From Papio anubis (taxonomy: Eukaryota; Chordata; Mammalia; Primates; Cercopithecidae), in the NCBI RefSeq assembly GCF_008728515.1, contig NC_044996.1, forward strand, positions 123,327,610 through 123,391,609: a stretch of 64,000 nt of DNA, written 5' to 3'. A program made the translations under genes and the position numbers. Under the pieces are notes generated by a model. That model saw only the letters and a list, made by a program, of their open reading frames with translations. It was not told where the DNA came from and made no database searches. Of the stretch, positions 60,135 to 64,000 are shown piece after piece (the stretch's first letter is position 1; the number at the start of each line of letters is the position of its first letter).

Positions 60135-60330
60135 TTCATTTTTTAAGCGCCAGCTCTGTGCCAGGTGTATTATATTAATACGCAACCTCAATTAACCTTC
60201 CCAGCAATCCTAAGAAACATATATCATAACTCCATTCTACAGGCAAGAAAACTGTAAGAACTTGTCCAAGGAGACTCAGTAAGTAAAGGTTAGAGCTTGG
60301 ATTTGGACTCAGGTCTCTGACTCCGGTTAA
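60135..60330 (-). repeat. MIR element
   Basis: Antisense MIR: 'tttaagcgccagctctgtgc', 'aaccttcccagcaatcctaa', 'ttctacaggcaagaaaactg' and 'gatttggactcaggtctctg'. Confidence 0.85.
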
Positions 60331-60674
60331 TTCAACCATCAGATACCCAGAAAAATTCTGCAAGTTGCTTTCCTGTGAGAGTGGGCCCCCAGTGGCTAAA
60401 CCAGAGGCAGCTATGCCCTCATGGAATTCCCCGACAGATCTCTCCACCATAACTGAAGGAAAGACCTTCCCTGGTTACATCATAACTTCTTTTTGCAGTG
60501 GTGGAATGACTTTGTGATGAGCCATCTACTCCTTTTGTCCTGTCACCCTATTTTTGACCAGGGACACAGATTCCTGAGGCACCTAACCAGAGGTAGGAGG
60601 CCTAGTGAGGTTAGAACAGAACAAAGTTGGCTGGTCCTCAAGGCTTGACCTCACATTTTGCTCTAGTCTAAGCC

Positions 60675-61198
60675 AGTGGTTTCTAAATTTGAGTGTACAT
60701 TGGAAAAATCAAGAGACCTTGTTAGGCCAGGCGCGGCGGCTCATGCCTGTAATCCCAGCACTTTGGGAGGCAGAGGCAGGCGGATCACCTGAGGTCAGGA
60801 GTTCGATACCAGCCTGGCCAACATGGTAAAACCCCATCTCTACTAAAATTACAAAAAAAAAAAAAAAAATTAGCTGGCCGTGGTGGTGGGTACCTGTACT
60901 CCCAGCTACTCGGGAGGCTGGGCAGGAGAATCGCTTAAACCCGGAAGGTGGAGGTTGCAGTGATCCAAGACCGTGCCATTGCACTCCAGCTAGGTGACAA
61001 GAAAACTCTGTCTCAAAAATTAAAAAAAAAAAAAAAAAAAAAAAGCGGGGGGAAGCTTGTTAAAATGCAAATGGCTGTGTTTTAACTTGAGTGTCTAATT
61101 CAGTAGGTCTGGGGTGGGGCCCAGGATTTTGCATTACTAACAAATTGCCAGGTAAAGTTGATGCTGCAGGTCAGGGGAATACACTTTGAGAATCACTA
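60675..61198 (+). repeat. MER5A-type hAT fossil, split by an Alu
   Basis: First part 60675-60724 ('cagtggtttctaaatttgag'), second part 61049-61198 ('aattcagtaggtctggggtg', 'attactaacaaattgccagg', 'cactttgagaatcactac'). Both inverted ends are still readable. Confidence 0.85.
60725..61044 (+). repeat. AluS-like copy inside a MER5A-type element
   Basis: Dimer with long middle and 3' A tracts; flanks repeat cttgtta. Confidence 0.93.
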
Positions 61199-61316
61199 CT
61201 TTAAACCAACAGCACTCACCGGTCTTTCTTGATGCCTGCAATCCCAGGAAACATCACCAGCCCAGATTCCCACCTCTGCCATTCCTACCCTACCTCAAAT
61301 CAAAAAAGGAACTTTT

Positions 61317-61556
61317 GGCCGGCGCGGTGGCTCACGCCTGTAATCCCAGCACTTTGGGAGGCCGAGGCGGGTGGATCATGAGATCAAGAGATCGAGACCA
61401 CGGTGAAACCCTGTCTCTATTAAAAATACAAAAAAAAATTAGCCGGGTGCGGTGGCAGGCACCTGTAGTCCCAGCTACTCGGGAGGCTGAGGCAGGAGAA
61501 TGGCGTGAATCCAGGAGGCAGAGCTTGCAGTGAGCCGAGATCACGCCACTGCACTC
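61317..61556 (+). repeat. AluY-like copy cut off at its 3' end
   Basis: Intact 5' end ('ggccggcgcggtggctcacg') but it stops at 'cgccactgcactc', without the last ~30 bases and without an A tail. Also lacks about 14 bases in the left arm ('gatcgagaccacggtgaaac'). Confidence 0.92.
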
Positions 61557-61829
61557 TGCAGCTCCATTTTAACTTGGTGTCAACATTCTTCAAGGAGGAC
61601 ACTAAACACTTTGTTTTGTTTTGGAAACACTCTCCTTGCGTTGGCCCATTTAGGTCTAAGTTAGTTCTCAGTTCTGCCAACCTCAGTTTTAAAAAGTTCC
61701 TTTCTTAAACGTAAAATGCAATAGGAGTTTGATGTGAGGGTTGATACACAGATTCAAGAGTGGAAAAAATATCAACAGTATGCCAGAAAGACTCTCAAAG
61801 TGAAAGAAATAATACCATACAGGGTATTT

Positions 61830-62123
61830 CTTTTTTTTTCCCCAAGACAGGGCCTCACTCTGTTGCCCGGGCTGGAGTGCAGTGGTGCAGTCTCGGGTCA
61901 CTGCAACCTCCGCCTCTTGGGCTCAAGAGATTCTCCTGCCTTAGCCTTCTGAGTAGCTGGGACCACAGGCATGTGCCCCAGTGCCTGGTTAATTTTTATT
62001 TTTAGTAAAGATGAAGTTTTGCCATGCTGCCCAGGCTGGTCTCGAACTCCTGGGCTCAAGCGATCCACCCACCTCAACCTCCCAACATGTTGGGATTACA
62101 CGCATGAGCCACCACGCCCAGCC
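61830..62123 (-). repeat. AluS-like copy
   Basis: Minus-strand dimer with a short T tract followed by CCCC. Confidence 0.92.
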
Positions 62124-62924
62124 GGCTATCTATTTTCAATTCCAGTTTATACCACACCCTCAAGAGAGGAAGAGAGATAAACATCACATCCCTGAAATCC
62201 TAAAAAATCTAAGCTTCAGACAATTCCTCCCTCATCTATGAAAGTGGCATCAAAACACTGTAAACATAGGTTTAAAAAGCCACTTCCCAACTAACCCCTG
62301 TTTTCACTCCCACCTTCTGTGAGGAGGTGAGAGAAGGAGGGGTTCTATTCCTGGCTGTTCAAACCACAATGTGTGGTCGAGGGAGACTACTCCTCCAGAA
62401 CTGGGTTTCTGACAGTGAGAGATTAGGAGTAAGCCTTTCTTTCCTTCTCTATCCAGAATCATCTCCCCCAAAAGCGGGGAAGCAACAGCACCTTTGGCAC
62501 AAGCAGTGAACCCAAAGGGGCAAAAGTGCTGGTAGAACGAGTGCTAACTACCATGCCCACCAGCAGCTGCCATGGCTTCCCTGGAGGATTTTGCCCCATG
62601 AGTGGGGGTGCTTGACAAAATACCTTCCTAAGTTCAAAGAAATCAAGGGCAACAAAGAAGCAGCAATGATCTTTCATGTTGACCTAAGGAGAAAATAGAA
62701 AAAAGGATAAACAATCATGCCTTGGTATTTCCTGTAACAAGGAAGTCAAACTCTACCTTCGTTTGGATATCAAGCTAGAAAACAGGTCAGTGTGATGGGG
62801 CTGGAAAAGCATGAATTGGTCACCATGTGTCGGCTACCTCCTCCAAGCCATTCTCCACAGACAGCAGCACGCTCTAGCAAAGCATATTGCTCATTGCATC
62901 CCTCGACATGACATTTACAAACAC

Positions 62925-63110
62925 CTTCCCATTGCCCTAGGATAGAGTCTAAAATCTTTACATGGCCTAAAAAGCCTGTATGCTCTGCCCCCACCTTTCT
63001 CTTCAGTTTTGTCATTTATCCCTCTTCCCTTCCAACTCAGAGCTCCAATCGCACTGGGCTTCTTGGGTTTCCTCAAAGGCACCAGCTGGACAGAGTCTCT
63101 GCGCTTGCAA
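62925..63110 (+). repeat. L2 fragment
   Basis: Sense L2: 'ataggatagagtctaaaatc'-type text followed by 'tttacatggcctaaaaagcc', 'tgtatgctctgcccccacct' and 'cgcactgggcttcttgggtt'. Confidence 0.7.
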
Positions 63111-63177
63111 CTCTTTCCGCCGGGGTTAAAATTGGAGACATTTGAAATGAGAGACCCATAATCTGTGGGGGACAAAT

Positions 63178-63310
63178 TATATGGCTGGATCAGTTTGGGC
63201 AAGTCACATAATCTTCTTGACCTTCACTTCCTCAGATATAGGGCAAAGACAGAAATAAACAATAGTGACTGCTGACATCACAGAATTAGAGTGAAGACAA
63301 TAAAGAAAAC
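63178..63310 (+). repeat. MIR fragment
   Basis: Sense MIR: 'tttgggcaagtcacataatc' and 'ttcacttcctcagatatagg'. Confidence 0.75.
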
Positions 63311-63358
63311 AAATGATTCTCTAAAGAAATAAAATTAGTATCAAGAAATGCTTGGACC

Positions 63359-63662
63359 GGCCAGGCGCGGTGGCTCACGCCTGTAATCCCAGCAGTTTGG
63401 GAGACCGAGGCAGGCGGATCACGAGGTCAGGAGTTCGAGACCATCCTGGCCAACATAGTGAAACCCCGTCTCTACTAAAAATACAAAAATTATCTGGGCG
63501 TGGTGGCATGTGCCTGTAATCCCAGCTACTTGGGAGGCTGAGGCAGGAGAATCGCTTGAACCAGGGAGTCGGAGGTTGCAGTGAGCCGAGATTGTGCCAC
63601 AGCACTCCAGCCTGGCAACAGAGCAAGACTTCGTCTCAAAAAAAAGAAAAGAAAAAAGAAAA
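63359..63662 (+). repeat. AluS/Y-like copy
   Basis: Dimer with target duplication aagaaatgcttgg at 63343-63355 and 63663-63675. Confidence 0.93.
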
Positions 63663-64000
63663 AAGAAATGCTTGGGCCTTGAGGAAGTGGACTTATGAAT
63701 TTAGAATAGACCAGTGGGTAGCAGAAGCAGTTCAATTCGGAACTTAATCTAAATGGCCACTATAGGAAGTCTTTCTGCCTAGTGACACAGGCAAACTTGT
63801 GAGTATATTAGCACATATTTGTGTTTGTGCTGCTCTCTTTCATAAATATCAGTCCCTACACCTATTTTAACTGTTCATGAAAATAAAATTTCCTTCTCAT
63901 TTTACAAATTAAACGATTCATGAATGTTTTTAAAAAGTACCTCTCACTGTGCAAATATCAATACCAATGAGGCTTTCCAAATAAACATATCTTGTTTGTG

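Larger units (their letters stand above)
1..64000 (-). other. PHEX: PHEX gene, internal part (intron 3 to intron 11)
   Basis: The window lies inside one gene transcribed right to left. Eight exons occur in collinear order with matching splice phases and encode about residues 117-434 of the 749-residue human protein. PHEX is a type II membrane zinc metallopeptidase of family M13 (neprilysin/ECE), made by osteoblasts, osteocytes and odontoblasts. It degrades ASARM-type peptides and osteopontin and restrains FGF23. This portion is the N-terminal M13 domain, which caps the active site. The catalytic motifs HExxH and ExxxD are in later exons not present here. Exon 3 and exon 12 were looked for and not found. 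No promoter or polyadenylation end of the gene is in the window. Confidence 0.97.
52429..64000 (-). other. PHEX: PHEX intron 3, part
   Basis: Intron upstream of exon 4. Exon 3 was not found. It contains many Alus, an old L1 fragment on the minus strand, and MIR, L2 and MER5A-type fossils. I recognise nothing in 52440-53710, 54030-54860, 55560-55880, 57370-58140, 58465-59720 and 62130-62920. Confidence 0.85.

Noticed and set aside
52429..64000. PHEX exon 3
   Set aside because: No match to the expected DPCDNFFRFACDGW block on the minus strand. A minus-strand frame at 62459-62677 does not resemble PHEX.
1..64000. A novel multi-gene system
   Set aside because: The window is one known gene's exons and introns plus common primate repeats. 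Nothing else is supported by the sequence.

Overview
This is a piece of a primate X-linked gene. Eight coding exons on the minus strand match exons 4 to 11 of PHEX, the M13 zinc endopeptidase of bone and teeth whose loss causes X-linked hypophosphataemia. Exon lengths (87, 227, 69, 117, 84, 146, 94 and 129 nt), splice phases and canonical ag/gt borders fit the human gene as I recall it. Transcription runs from high to low coordinates. The exons encode 953 nt, about residues 117-434, all within the N-terminal M13 domain. The zinc-binding exons lie beyond the low-coordinate end and exons 1-3 beyond the high-coordinate end.

At least four Alu copies (18057, 19207, 27703 and 49421) share variants typical of Old World monkey AluYR rather than human AluY: 'ggctcaagc', 'gagacgggcgg', 'gccaggcgaggtggc' or 'gccgggcgaggtggc', and 'ccggccactg'. 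With the near-identical PHEX exons this points to a cercopithecid such as a macaque, baboon or vervet. I cannot name the species.

Layout. 1-13240 is intron 11, with MLT1-like and other LTRs, MIR, Alus and an L1 tail. 13241-16292 holds exons 11 and 10. 16293-29017 is intron 9 (12.7 kb), with several MER5A-type elements, L1 tails and three monkey-type Alus. 29018-37723 holds exons 9, 8, 7 and 6 in short introns. 37724-51106 is intron 5 (13.4 kb), carrying an old L1 and a composite L1 block with an inverted segment. 51107-52428 holds exons 5 and 4. 52429-64000 is part of intron 3.

Apart from PHEX I see no convincing gene, tRNA, snRNA or CRISPR. Nearly all long open reading frames are Alu or L1 translations. 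I found no new biological system. The best leads are the inverted-Alu pair around exon 11, the twin-primed-looking L1, a 7SL-like monomer nested in L1, several odd Alu rearrangements, and three amino-acid differences from the human protein as I remember it.
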